From the NCBI GenBank assembly GCA_039809495.1, contig JBDHVC010000001.1, positions 224,240 through 288,239 of the forward strand: a stretch of DNA of 64,000 nt, written 5' to 3'. Source of the DNA: JAFLCL01 sp039809495 (lineage in GTDB: Bacteria; Myxococcota_A; Polyangia; Polyangiales; Sandaracinaceae). Position 1 is the stretch's first letter, and the number at the start of each line of letters is the position of its first letter. The notes below the pieces were generated by a model. The model was not told the origin of the DNA. It worked only from the letters and a program-made list of their open reading frames with translations, and made no database searches. The translations under genes were made by a program, and so were the position numbers. This document shows, one piece after another, positions 1-8,510 of the stretch.

Positions 1-612
1 GATCACCGTCGAGGCCGTGAGGACCACGTTCGCGCCGAGGACGGCCTCGCGCTCGACGTGGACGCCCTCGACCACGACCGCGCGCGAGCCGATGAAGCAG
101 CCGTCCTCGATGATGACGGGAGAGGCCTGGGGCGGCTCGAGGACGCCGCCGACGCCCACGCCACCCGAGAGGTGGACGTCTCGGCCGATCTGCGCGCACG
201 AGCCGACCGTCGCCCAGGTGTCGATCATCGTCCCCGCGCCGACCCGCGCGCCGATGTTGACGTAGCCGGGCATGAGGACGACCCCGCGCTCGAGGAAGCT
301 CCCGAAGCGCGCGACCCCCGGCGGGACCACTCGAACACCCGCCTCGTCGTGGTGCCTCTTGAGCGGGATCTTGTCGTGGAACTCGAACGGACCGAGCTCG
401 ATCTTCTCGATCGCGCGGAGGGCGAAGTAGAGGAGGATCGCGCGCTTGATCCACGCGTGGGTCTGCCAGACGCCAGCGTCGTCGACGCTCGCGACGCGGA
501 GCGCGCCCCGATCGAGATCGGCGAGGGTGTCCAGCACCGCGTCCGCGTGCTCCGCCGTCGCGAGGAGCGAGCGGTCCTCATAGGCACGGTCGACGAGCGC
601 TTCGCGGTCCAT
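1..612 (-). CDS. dapD: Tetrahydrodipicolinate N-succinyltransferase, cut at its 3' end by the window edge
   Basis: DapD transfers succinyl from succinyl-CoA to tetrahydrodipicolinate in the lysine/diaminopimelate pathway, in the cytosol. The visible 204 residues hold a helical N-terminal domain, then the left-handed beta-helix typical of hexapeptide transferases: runs such as GYVNIGARVGAGTMIDTWA and VIIEDGCFIGSRAVVVEGV, and the DapD-like stretch VGSCAQIGRDVHLSGGVGVG. The family is about 270-280 aa, so roughly the last quarter lies outside. I chose the ATG at 612; there is no Shine-Dalgarno sequence, but a TAGCCT box sits 7 nt upstream. It follows the M17-domain gene after a 61-nt gap. Confidence 0.95.
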   Translation of the reverse strand, partial: MDREALVDRAYEDRSLLATAEHADAVLDTLADLDRGALRVASVDDAGVWQTHAWIKRAILLYFALRAIEKIELGPFEFHDKIPLKRHHDEAGVRVVPPGVARFGSFLERGVVLMPGYVNIGARVGAGTMIDTWATVGSCAQIGRDVHLSGGVGVGGVLEPPQASPVIIEDGCFIGSRAVVVEGVHVEREAVLGANVVLTASTVI

Positions 613-619
613 GCCTCGG

Positions 620-625
620 AGGCTA
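620..625 (-). promoter_or_regulatory. Candidate -10 box for leaderless dapD
   Basis: TAGCCT (minus strand) ends 7 nt before the dapD ATG, and no ribosome-binding site is visible. It matches the TANNNT spacing seen upstream of several other operon-first genes here. No convincing -35 box. Inference only. Confidence 0.35.
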
Positions 626-673
626 GCCGCTCCCTTCGCGAGCGCCAGCGCGCGAGATCGGGCGTCGCGGCGA

Positions 674-1195
674 TCAGTCGAGCGCGCGAGCCTTGCGACG
701 CGCGGCCTCGAGCGAGCGCGCGAGCGCACGATGTTCGTCGGACGCGTCGATGACGATGAGGATGTCTTGCTCGTGCGGATCGAGCGTCCGCGGCGCGAGG
801 ACGTCCATCGCCGCCTCGGCCTCGAGCCTGCCCAGCGTCCTCCCCGGCAGGGCGAGCGCGGCCTTCCTCGCGCGCAGGCCATCGAGGACGTCGAGCATCG
901 CGTCGATCGCGCCCCGCGCGACGGTCGCGTCGAGCGCCGCGCTCTCGCCGACCCCGATGAGGACGACCTTGTCGAAGGCGAGCCGCGCCTGGGTCGACAC
1001 CAGCACCCGCTCTCCCTCGAGGCCCCGGAGCCGACCCCGCGCGATCAGCGTCGAGAGCCGACCAGAGAGCCGCCAATCGACGAGCCCCGTGGCGCCGCGG
1101 AGCGGTCGCTCGTCCGCGTGGACGGGGAGCACGACCGCGTCCACGTCGAGCTGGTCGAGCTTGCGCAGGTCCGGAGGGACGAAGCGGACGTCCAT
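674..1195 (-). CDS. Stand-alone leucyl-aminopeptidase N-terminal (macro-like) domain protein
   Basis: 173 aa resembling only the N-terminal domain of M17 leucyl aminopeptidases: an early beta-strand DAVVLPVHADERPL, a middle GERVLVSTQARLAFDKVVLIGVGE like the 'vlvvGlG' strand of that domain, and a C-terminal alpha/beta section. The zinc-peptidase catalytic domain is absent, so peptidase activity is not expected. A binding role for the macro-like fold is inference. It lies 3 nt after nusB, so the two are almost certainly co-transcribed, behind ribH. The start is the ATG directly after the nusB stop. Confidence 0.8.
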   Translation of the reverse strand: MDVRFVPPDLRKLDQLDVDAVVLPVHADERPLRGATGLVDWRLSGRLSTLIARGRLRGLEGERVLVSTQARLAFDKVVLIGVGESAALDATVARGAIDAMLDVLDGLRARKAALALPGRTLGRLEAEAAMDVLAPRTLDPHEQDILIVIDASDEHRALARSLEAARRKARALD

Positions 1196-1198
1196 CCG

Positions 1199-1666
1199 TC
1201 ACTCCTTCGCGAGGTCGGTCGCGATCCGATCGAGGACGCCGTTCACGAACGCCGCGCTCGTCTCCGTGCCGAAGCGTTTGGCGAGCTCGACCGCCTCGTT
1301 GAGCGTGACCTTCCTCGGGATGCTCCGAAACGCCACGAGCTCGTAGACGCCGAGCCTGAGCACGTTGCGATCGACGCGCGTCATGCGCTCGAGGCGCCAG
1401 TGGTGGCTGACCTGCCGGATCCGGTCGTCGATCTGGTCGCGCTCCGCCTCGTAGCCGCGCACGATCGCGTTCGCGAAGTCGGCGCCCTCGCGCTCCTCGG
1501 GATCCACCGTCTCGTCCGCGCCGTCGAACGCGCTCGCCGCCTCGCCCGTCGACGGCGGGAAATTGGACCAGAAGAGGCGAATCACCTCCTCCGCCGAGCT
1601 CTGAGACGCCTCCAGCTGATAGAGCATCTGGAGCGCCGCCTCGCGTCCTCGTCGCCTCGAACCCAC
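1199..1666 (-). CDS. nusB: Transcription antitermination factor NusB
   Basis: NusB joins NusE (S10) on boxA RNA in rRNA antitermination complexes. The 155-aa protein shows the family's order: an N-terminal RRRGREAALQMLYQLE helix, a central FANAIVRGYE helix, and the C-terminal signature RVDRNVLRLGVYEL followed by RKVTLNEAVELAKRFG and SAAFVNGVLDRIA. The start is one of two adjacent GTG codons (1669 or 1666). I chose 1666 because a GAGAGGAG Shine-Dalgarno sequence lies 7 nt upstream of it. ribH lies 38 nt upstream; the ribH-nusB order is common in bacteria. Confidence 0.95.
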   Translation of the reverse strand: MGSRRRGREAALQMLYQLEASQSSAEEVIRLFWSNFPPSTGEAASAFDGADETVDPEEREGADFANAIVRGYEAERDQIDDRIRQVSHHWRLERMTRVDRNVLRLGVYELVAFRSIPRKVTLNEAVELAKRFGTETSAAFVNGVLDRIATDLAKE

Positions 1667-1704
1667 CACCGCACTCCTCTCGTGAGCCCCACGCGGGCGA
1701 GACG

Positions 1705-2190
1705 TCAGTAGCCCGCGCTCGCCATCGTTCGGCCGAGCTGGACCATCTCGATCGCCGAGAGCCCGGCGTCCCACCCCTTGTTGCCCGCCTTCGTCCCCGC
1801 GCGCTCGATCGCCTGCTCGATCGTGTCGGTCGTGAGCACGCCGAAGATGACGGGCACGCCGCTCGTCAGCATGACCTGGGCGCACCCCTTCGCGACCTCT
1901 CCCGCGACGTAGTCGAAGTGCGGCGTCGAGCCGCGGATCACCGCGCCGAGCGCGATCACGACGTCCACCTTGCCGCTCGAGGCGAGCCGCCGGACGGCCA
2001 GCGGGATCTCGAAGCTCCCCGGGACGCGCGCGACGACGATCTGCTCCTCCGCGACGCCGTGGCGACGGAGCGCGTCGAGCGCGCCCTCGAGCAGCGGATC
2101 GACCACGAAGTGGTTGAAGCGCGCGACGACGATCGCGAAGCGCGCGCCGGCCGGGTTCTCGTAGGTGCCCTCGAGCTGGGTGTGCGGCAT
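1705..2190 (-). CDS. ribH: 6,7-dimethyl-8-ribityllumazine synthase
   Basis: RibH condenses 5-amino-6-ribitylaminouracil with 3,4-dihydroxy-2-butanone-4-phosphate, the penultimate step of riboflavin synthesis, in a cytosolic capsid-like assembly. At 161 aa it is normal length. It carries ARFN near residue 24, GSFEIP (58-63), the GAVIRGSTPHFDYVA active-site segment with the catalytic His, and VPVIFGVLTTDTIEQA. It ends with GNKGWDAGLSAIEM, also typical. No other riboflavin gene is in the window. It heads a ribH-nusB-M17N run. Confidence 0.97.
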   Translation of the reverse strand: MPHTQLEGTYENPAGARFAIVVARFNHFVVDPLLEGALDALRRHGVAEEQIVVARVPGSFEIPLAVRRLASSGKVDVVIALGAVIRGSTPHFDYVAGEVAKGCAQVMLTSGVPVIFGVLTTDTIEQAIERAGTKAGNKGWDAGLSAIEMVQLGRTMASAGY

Positions 2191-2254
2191 CCGCGGGGTG
2201 AAGCACGGACGAGCCCCCTCTGCCAGCCGACCCGCGCGCCGTCGGCGATCCGAC

Positions 2255-4165
2255 TCATGGCTCGGAGCCCGCCGGCACCGCGGGGCTCGCGAGCGACCCC
2301 TCGCCCGCGAACTGGAGCGCGTGCAGGCGCGCGTAGAGCCCTCCTCGCTCGAGGAGCGCGTCGTGCGTCCCCTCCTCGACGATGCGTCCCTTCGACAGGA
2401 CGACGATGCGATCGGCGTTGCGGATGGTGCTCAGCCGGTGGGCGATCACGATCGCCGTGCGCCCCTCGAGGAGCGTCGCGACGGCCCGCTCGAGCCTCGC
2501 CTCGGTCAACGAGTCGACGTTCGCGGTCGCCTCGTCCAGCACGAGGATCTCGCGATCGAGGTAGAGCGCACGCGCGAAGGCGATGAGCTGTCGCTCGCCG
2601 ACGGAGAAGTTCGCGCCTCGCTCCTCGACGCGCGCCTCGAGCCCTCCGCGCTCGCGGACGCGATCCCACACCGCGACGCGCTCGAGGCAGGCCCGCACGC
2701 GCTCGTCGTCTCGGGTCTTCGCGAACGCCGCCACGTTCTCGCCGACCGTGCCCGCGAAGAGGAAGACGTCCTGCGGCACGAACGCGAAGCGCTCGCGCAG
2801 CGCGTCGCGATCGAGGGAGCGGACGTCCACTCCGTCGATCGCGACGCTGCCGCGCTCCACGTCGTAGAGGCGCATCGCGAGGGCGGTGATCGTCGTCTTC
2901 CCCGACCCCGTGGGCCCCACGATCGCGAGCCGCTCCCCGCGCCGGAGCGTGAGGCTCACGTCCTCGAGCGCGCGCTGTCCCTCGCGGTAGCCGAACGTCA
3001 CCGCGCGCAGCTCGAGCACCGCGTCGCCCGTCACGCTCGGGGGGGGCGCGCTGGCCGCGCGATCGCGCGGCGCGTCCTCCTCGGGATGATCGAGGAGCAC
3101 GAGCACGCGCTCGGCCGCGGCGAGCGAGCTCTGGAGCACGGTGTACTTCGTCGAGAGATCGCGGATCGGCGTGAAGAGGCGCTGCACGTACTCGTAGAAC
3201 GCCACGACCGTCCCGACGTACGCCGCGCTCGCGCCTGGCTCGACCCACCCGGCGCGGATCGAGCCGTACCAGAGGACGAGCGCCACGGTCACGGCGGCGA
3301 TCCCCTCGACGGAGGAGTAGAGGAGCGCGTCGTAGCGGATCGAGAGGCGGTTCGCGTCGCGGTACGCCGCGTTGATCTCGCGATACTCGGCGAGGCACTC
3401 ACGCTCTCGCGCGAACGCCTGGACGACGGCCATGCCCTGCACCTGCTCGGCGGTGTAGGCGTTGAGCTGCGCGATGTGCGCGCGGACGAGCCGAAAGACG
3501 CGCCGCGCGCGGACGCGGACCCACTGGACGACGAAGAGGAGCACCGGGAGCACAGCGAGCGTGACGAGCGTGAGGGGCACGTCGAGGTAGAGCATGAACC
3601 CGAAGATCACGAACACGGTCATGAGGTCGGCGACGCCGAGCACCGCCCCCGACGCGAAGAGCTCTCCGATCGCGTCGGTGTCGTTCGTCACGCGCGTCAC
3701 GACGCGCCCGACGGGCGTCCGATCGAGGTAGGCGAGCGGCAGGCGCTGCACCTTCTCGAACGTCGCGCGGCGCATCGCCGCGACGGTCCTCTGCCCGCCG
3801 AGCTGGAGCGTGTAGGTCTGCGCGAACCGCGCGATGAATTCGACCACGATCGCCGCCCCGAAGAGCAGCGCGACCCGGGAGAGCGCCGCGGCGCTCTGCT
3901 CGATCACCATCGCGTCCACGGCCGCGCGCAAGAGGAGCGGCTGGACGAGCCCACTGAGCGCGATGAGCGGGACCATGAGCCCGGCGACCACGAAGAGCAC
4001 GAGCGAGGGCCGCGCGAAGGGGCCGAGGCGGCGGAGGAGCGCGACGTCGTAGACCCGCTCCTCGCCGCCGCTCTCCATCGGAGGACGGACGTTCGCTGCG
4101 CGCACGGCGTCGAGGCCCGCGCGACGAGCCGCGTCACGATCGAGGGTGACGCGCGCCGCGCTCAC
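2255..4165 (-). CDS. Heterodimeric ABC exporter, subunit with the consensus Walker B
   Basis: A 636-aa half-transporter: six membrane helices (about 50-340) then a nucleotide-binding domain. Walker A GPTGSGKTT is at 417-425 and Walker B has the catalytic Glu (LVLDEATANVD, E545). The ABC signature is FSVGERQ (520-526) instead of LSGGQ, as in MdlB/YheH-type subunits. The GTG start overlaps the stop of the partner gene by 4 nt, so the two are translationally coupled and should form one heterodimer. Substrate (lipid, drug or peptide) cannot be read from the sequence. Confidence 0.93.
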   Translation of the reverse strand: MSAARVTLDRDAARRAGLDAVRAANVRPPMESGGEERVYDVALLRRLGPFARPSLVLFVVAGLMVPLIALSGLVQPLLLRAAVDAMVIEQSAAALSRVALLFGAAIVVEFIARFAQTYTLQLGGQRTVAAMRRATFEKVQRLPLAYLDRTPVGRVVTRVTNDTDAIGELFASGAVLGVADLMTVFVIFGFMLYLDVPLTLVTLAVLPVLLFVVQWVRVRARRVFRLVRAHIAQLNAYTAEQVQGMAVVQAFARERECLAEYREINAAYRDANRLSIRYDALLYSSVEGIAAVTVALVLWYGSIRAGWVEPGASAAYVGTVVAFYEYVQRLFTPIRDLSTKYTVLQSSLAAAERVLVLLDHPEEDAPRDRAASAPPPSVTGDAVLELRAVTFGYREGQRALEDVSLTLRRGERLAIVGPTGSGKTTITALAMRLYDVERGSVAIDGVDVRSLDRDALRERFAFVPQDVFLFAGTVGENVAAFAKTRDDERVRACLERVAVWDRVRERGGLEARVEERGANFSVGERQLIAFARALYLDREILVLDEATANVDSLTEARLERAVATLLEGRTAIVIAHRLSTIRNADRIVVLSKGRIVEEGTHDALLERGGLYARLHALQFAGEGSLASPAVPAGSEP

Positions 4166-5976
4166 GCGCTGCCCTCCGCGAGCCCCTCGGCGACGGCGCC
4201 CTCCTCGGCCTCGAGCTCGCGCTCGAGCCGCTGGCGCGCCGCGAGCTTCGCGTAGTGGCCGCCGCGAGCCAGGAGCTCGTCGTGGGTCCCGCTCTCTTGG
4301 ACTCGCCCCTCCTCGAGCACGATGATGCGGTCGGCGCGACGCGCCGCCGCGATGCGATGGGTGACGAGCACGAGCGTGCGCCCCTCGGCCGCACGCTCGA
4401 TCCCGGAGAGGATCCGCGCCTCGGTCCGCGCGTCGACCGCGCTCAGCGGATCGTCGAGCACGAGCACGCGCGGCGCGTCGAGCAGGGCGCGCGCGAGCGC
4501 GAGCCGCTGCTTCTGGCCGCCCGAGAGCTGGACCCCGCGCTCTCCGACGATGGTCTCGAAGCGCTCGGGCATCGCCTCGATCTCCTCGATGACCGCCGCC
4601 TCGTCGGCCGCGACGCGGAGCCGCGCGCGCGCCTCGTCGGTCCCGATCGCGACATCCGGGGGGAGCGCGAATTCCAGGTTCCGCTCGACGGTCGTCGAGA
4701 ACAAGAAGGGCTCCTGCTGCGCGTAGCCGACCGCGTGGCGCAGGGATCGGAGGGTGAGCCTCGTGATGTCCTCTCCGTCGAGGAAGACCGCGCCCGCCGG
4801 CGTCGGCAGGAGCCTCGCGAGGAGCGCCGCGAGCGTCGACTTGCCGCTCCCGGTCGACCCCACGACGGCGAGCGAGCCGCGCGCCGGCACCTCGAACGAC
4901 ACCCGATCCAAGACGGCGCGGCCGTCCACGGCGTACGAGAGGGCGCGGACGCAGAGCGCGCCCTCATCGCCGGCCGCGCGCGCGTCGGGATCCTCGTCGA
5001 TGAGCGGCGTGCGCGCGAGCACGTCGGCGACCCGCTCGTAGGAGGCGCGGCCGCGCGTCACGATCGAGAGCAGGTAGCCGAGCGCGAGGGTCGGCCAGAG
5101 GAGCTGTGCGAGGTACGCGTTGAAGGCCACGAGATCGCCGACCGAGAGCGAGCCCGCGAGCACCATGAGGCCACCGCGATAGATGACGATCAGCGTCCCG
5201 ATCGAGGAGAGCCCCATCAGCACGGGGAACATCAGGCCACGGATCGTGACGAGCGCCACGTTGTGCTCGACGCTCTCGCGGTTCACCGCCTCGAAGCGCT
5301 CGGCCTGGCGCCGCTCGAGGCGATGGGTGCGAACGACGCGGACCCCGGAGACGTCCTCCTGCACGCGCTCGGCGAGCCTCGCGAGCGCGGCCTGCGCGAG
5401 GTTCGATCGCCGGTACATCGCGCGCGCGAAGAGGGTGGCGAAGAGCGCGATGAACGGATAGGGCGCGAGCGCGAGCAGCGTGAGCCGAGGCGAGACGACG
5501 ATCATGAGCCCGATCGCCGACGCGAACGCGAGCACCGAGTTGACGAGGTTCAGCCCGCCGAAGCCGACGAGGAGACGCACCTGCTGGAGGTCGTTCGTCG
5601 CGCGGCTCATGATGTCGCCCGTCGTGAGCGTGCGATAGAACGAGGGGCCGAGCCGGTGCAGCTTCGCGAGGAGCGCGTTGCGGAGGTCGAATTCGACGTC
5701 TCGACCCACGTCGAAGAGCTCGACGCGGCTCGCGGTGCGGACGACCGACGACGCGAGCGCGAGCGCGATGATCCAGAGCGCGGTGTGCGCCACGGAGCCG
5801 AAGGCGCCCGCGAGCAGCGCGTCGACGCCGTCGCGGAAGAGCCATGGGATGGCCTTCTCGCTCGCTTGGGTGAGGACGAGCCAGCCGACCCCTCGGGCCA
5901 CGGCGAGCCGATAGGGACCGACCCACGACGCGATCGATGGGGCTCGCGCGCGCGGTTCGCTGGAGGAGGCGCTCAC
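4162..5976 (-). CDS. Heterodimeric ABC exporter, subunit with degenerate Walker B
   Basis: A 604-aa inner-membrane half-transporter: transmembrane domain about 20-310, nucleotide-binding domain 340-604, with Walker A GSTGSGKST (373-381) and canonical LSGGQ (484-488). The Walker B end reads LVLDDPLSAVD, so the catalytic Glu is Asp (D509). In MdlA/YheI/TM287-type exporters the same change marks the degenerate ATP site, completed by the partner's non-canonical signature; the next gene supplies exactly that (SVGER). The start is a GTG directly after GGAG, too close for a normal Shine-Dalgarno sequence, with TACCGT 8 nt upstream. Confidence 0.93.
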   Translation of the reverse strand: MSASSSEPRARAPSIASWVGPYRLAVARGVGWLVLTQASEKAIPWLFRDGVDALLAGAFGSVAHTALWIIALALASSVVRTASRVELFDVGRDVEFDLRNALLAKLHRLGPSFYRTLTTGDIMSRATNDLQQVRLLVGFGGLNLVNSVLAFASAIGLMIVVSPRLTLLALAPYPFIALFATLFARAMYRRSNLAQAALARLAERVQEDVSGVRVVRTHRLERRQAERFEAVNRESVEHNVALVTIRGLMFPVLMGLSSIGTLIVIYRGGLMVLAGSLSVGDLVAFNAYLAQLLWPTLALGYLLSIVTRGRASYERVADVLARTPLIDEDPDARAAGDEGALCVRALSYAVDGRAVLDRVSFEVPARGSLAVVGSTGSGKSTLAALLARLLPTPAGAVFLDGEDITRLTLRSLRHAVGYAQQEPFLFSTTVERNLEFALPPDVAIGTDEARARLRVAADEAAVIEEIEAMPERFETIVGERGVQLSGGQKQRLALARALLDAPRVLVLDDPLSAVDARTEARILSGIERAAEGRTLVLVTHRIAAARRADRIIVLEEGRVQESGTHDELLARGGHYAKLAARQRLERELEAEEGAVAEGLAEGSA

Positions 5977-5984
5977 CTCCGTCG

Positions 5985-5990
5985 ACGGTA
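5985..5990 (-). promoter_or_regulatory. Candidate -10 box of the ABC exporter operon
   Basis: TACCGT on the minus strand ends 8 nt before the GTG start of the first exporter gene, in the 46-nt gap after the matrixin gene. A transcript starting there would be leaderless or nearly so. No -35 consensus seen. Confidence 0.3.
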
Positions 5991-6022
5991 GGCTCGAGTC
6001 GGAAATCGAGGTCCCTCGACCA

Positions 6023-7837
6023 CTAGGAGAGGACGCGCTTCCTTCGGCGCACGAGGACGAGCGCGAAGAAGGCCGCGAGCAGCGCCTGGGCCGGCGAGCG
6101 CATCCGGCCGGGGGAAGCCGCGCACCGACCGCAGCCGCCGTCCGAGCTCGCGGGGGGGCGCTCGCTGCTCGCTCGAGCGCGGCACACGGACGTCGCCCCG
6201 TCGGAGGTGGCGACGCAGTCGTAGTCCCACGGGCAGGGGTTCGCGGCGTCGCAGAGCCTCGTGCAGCGCGGCGTGTCGCCGAACACCGCGCAGATGTCGC
6301 TCACGCAGCCCTCGTTCACCGTACAGGGCGCGCCGAGGCCCCCTCGGTCCGGGACGCACACCGAGGAGCTGGCGTCGACCGGTGTGCAGGTGAAGCCCGC
6401 CGGACAGCCGCCTGCGCCGTCGCAGAACGTCGTGCAGAACGACGCGTCGGACTGGATCGCGCACATGCGCGAGGCGCACTCCTCGTTGGTGGCGCAGGGA
6501 TCGCCGAGCGCGTTCGCGCGCTGGCAGGAACCGCATCCCACGCCGATGCCCGTCTGGCAGGCGGTGCCATCCGGACAGCTCGTCGCGCCGCCGGGGATGC
6601 AGGGCTCGGAGCAGACCCCCTCCGCGCAGAAGAGCGAGCTGCAGTCCGTCGCGTCGCCGCAGGCCTCACCGATCGCGCGAGCGCCCGCGCTCCCCGCGAG
6701 ACAGACCCCAGAGCCGCACGTCCCCGTCGCCTGACCGTTGCAATAGAAGCCAGCGGGACACGAGCGGGGGTCGAGCCAGTCGCAGGTCTCGGAGCACCTC
6801 CCGTTGAAGCAGACGCCGGAGCTGCACTCGGCGCCCGCGCCGCACGCGGAGCCGATCGGCGCCCCCGTCGAGCGGGGCACGCAAGCGCCGGTCGCGGCGT
6901 TGCAGCGCGCGCTCGCGTCGCACTCCGAGTCCGTGCGGCACCCCGCGCTGGCGGTGCAGTCGGGCCGCGTGCCGCGCGCGCGCACGCACTGGTTCGGTCC
7001 GCCGGTGATCGCGACGCAGACGTCGCCGCCGCCGCAGTCCGCGGTGCTCGTGCAGTCGCGGCCGCAGTAGCCGTTGCCATCGGGGTAGCCGAGGCAGAGG
7101 CCGTGCGCGCAGTCGTCGGGGGAGCTGCACGGCGCGCAGGTGTCACCATCGCCGGCCGCGCGGACGCAGGAGCCCGACGTGCACGTGTAGCCGCTCGGGC
7201 AACCGGTGGTCGTGCAGTCGGAGCCCGAGCTCGGATAGAGCGCGCAGATCCCGTTCTGGTCGTCGGTGCCGAGCCGCGCGACGCCGCCGCTGTACGCGAA
7301 GTACATCGCGGCGGTCCCGTCCGAGGAGTGATCGAGCCCGAAGAAGTGACCGCCCTCGTGCAGCACGATGGAGTACGCGTTGACGCGGCTCCCGCGCCCC
7401 GCGTCCGTCGTCCACGTGAAGTTGACGCCGTTCATCTGCATGTCGGCTTCGAAGATCCGGCCGCCGCTGAACTGGGGCTGCGTGACGCCGATCGCGTTGG
7501 CGTCGTAGGGCCAGCCGCTCTCGAGCCAGCCGATGGCCGACTCGCGATCACCCGTGCGAGGCGACGTGCTGGTGGTGCCCCCGTAGCTCGTCGTGAGGTT
7601 CGTGCACGAGACGCGGGTCCAGTCCTCCATGCCTCGACGCACCTCCGCCTCGGTCGCCGAGAACCCTCCGAGGTCGACCGAGCCGGCCGAGTGCAGGCGA
7701 TAGGGCACGCTCCCGGACCAGACCGGGCGGCTCGCGGCGATCGGGGCCCACGCGTGCGCGGCGCCCGAGAGCGCGAGGATGAAGCCCACGAGCCCCGAGA
7801 GGAGCGCCGCGGCGCTCACGGTCCACCCTCGCCTCAT
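6023..7837 (-). CDS. Secreted matrixin-like zinc metalloprotease with Cys-rich repeats and MYXO-CTERM-like anchor
   Basis: 604 aa. An export signal (about 1-29, ending GAAHA) precedes a metzincin domain. The zinc site HEGGHFFGLDH at 160-170 fits HExxHxxGxxH, and a Met-turn candidate AAMYF is at 176-180. From about 200 the protein is a long Cys-rich array with recurring units like CxxGYTCTSGSC and CSSGVCFNGRCSETC, probably disulfide-bonded and extracellular. The C-terminus has GGCGRC, a hydrophobic stretch (LLAAFFALVLV) and RRRKR, the layout of MYXO-CTERM cell-surface signals. It overlaps the upstream gene by 4 nt. Substrate unknown. Confidence 0.9.
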   Translation of the reverse strand: MRRGWTVSAAALLSGLVGFILALSGAAHAWAPIAASRPVWSGSVPYRLHSAGSVDLGGFSATEAEVRRGMEDWTRVSCTNLTTSYGGTTSTSPRTGDRESAIGWLESGWPYDANAIGVTQPQFSGGRIFEADMQMNGVNFTWTTDAGRGSRVNAYSIVLHEGGHFFGLDHSSDGTAAMYFAYSGGVARLGTDDQNGICALYPSSGSDCTTTGCPSGYTCTSGSCVRAAGDGDTCAPCSSPDDCAHGLCLGYPDGNGYCGRDCTSTADCGGGDVCVAITGGPNQCVRARGTRPDCTASAGCRTDSECDASARCNAATGACVPRSTGAPIGSACGAGAECSSGVCFNGRCSETCDWLDPRSCPAGFYCNGQATGTCGSGVCLAGSAGARAIGEACGDATDCSSLFCAEGVCSEPCIPGGATSCPDGTACQTGIGVGCGSCQRANALGDPCATNEECASRMCAIQSDASFCTTFCDGAGGCPAGFTCTPVDASSSVCVPDRGGLGAPCTVNEGCVSDICAVFGDTPRCTRLCDAANPCPWDYDCVATSDGATSVCRARASSERPPASSDGGCGRCAASPGRMRSPAQALLAAFFALVLVRRRKRVLS

Positions 7838-8463
7838 CGCGCGGCCTCCTGACTCTCGACGAGCTGCCGCACGTACCCGAGGAAGGCGTCGAGCGGCATG
7901 GACGACACCGTGCCCTCGCGCACCTGCATCGCCTCGCGGGTCCAGCTCGCGAGGCCCATCGCGCTCGTATCGCGCACGACCCGCGCGGCGACGCCCGGCA
8001 CACCGGGGCGGACCTCGAAGTGACCTTGGGCCATCGCGTAGGTGCGGTACGTCCCACCGGGCAGCGCGCGCAGGAAGACCACGCACTCCTCGCCGAGGCG
8101 GAAGCGCGGCGTGCCCGCGATCCACGTCCCTCGGCCCTGGATGATCCCGCCGATCTCGTCGACCTGCACGCGATCCTCGGCGCGGCCCTTGAGCACGTCG
8201 ATGATCTCGATCGTGCTCCGCGTGTGCGGGGCGGCGCCGCGGTCGTCGATGACGAGCCGGGCGTCCACGCGCGCGACGCGGCCGAAGAGGATCACGTCGG
8301 ACTCGGAGACGAGGCGCTCCATCGGCACCTCGACCATCACCGTCGCGCGAGCGGCGCTCACGCCCATGGTCGCGAGGGTGATCGCGATCGCGAAGAGCCC
8401 GAGAGCGCGTGCGCGGGCCGTGCTCCCCGTCGCTCCCATGATCCACGTCCAGGCTTCCTTCAT
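7834..8463 (-). CDS. Exported protein of unknown function coupled to the matrixin protease
   Basis: 209 aa with an N-terminal hydrophobic segment (about 20-40, LGLFAIAITLATMGVSAARA) that looks like a cleaved signal peptide. The mature part has alternating strands and no Cys pair. It includes ESDVILFGRVARVDARL and IEIIDVLKGRAEDRVQVDEIGG, an OB-like or small beta-barrel pattern. The GGGAGCAGCG leader before the ATG at 8463 supports this start. Its stop overlaps the protease ATG (ATGA), so the two are made together. A chaperone, inhibitor or recruiter role is possible, but nothing proves it. Confidence 0.8.
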   Translation of the reverse strand: MKEAWTWIMGATGSTARARALGLFAIAITLATMGVSAARATVMVEVPMERLVSESDVILFGRVARVDARLVIDDRGAAPHTRSTIEIIDVLKGRAEDRVQVDEIGGIIQGRGTWIAGTPRFRLGEECVVFLRALPGGTYRTYAMAQGHFEVRPGVPGVAARVVRDTSAMGLASWTREAMQVREGTVSSMPLDAFLGYVRQLVESQEAAR

Positions 8464-8510
8464 CGCTGCTCCCGGTCGCTCGCCTCGCGGAGGCCTCGTC
8501 GAGTCGTACT

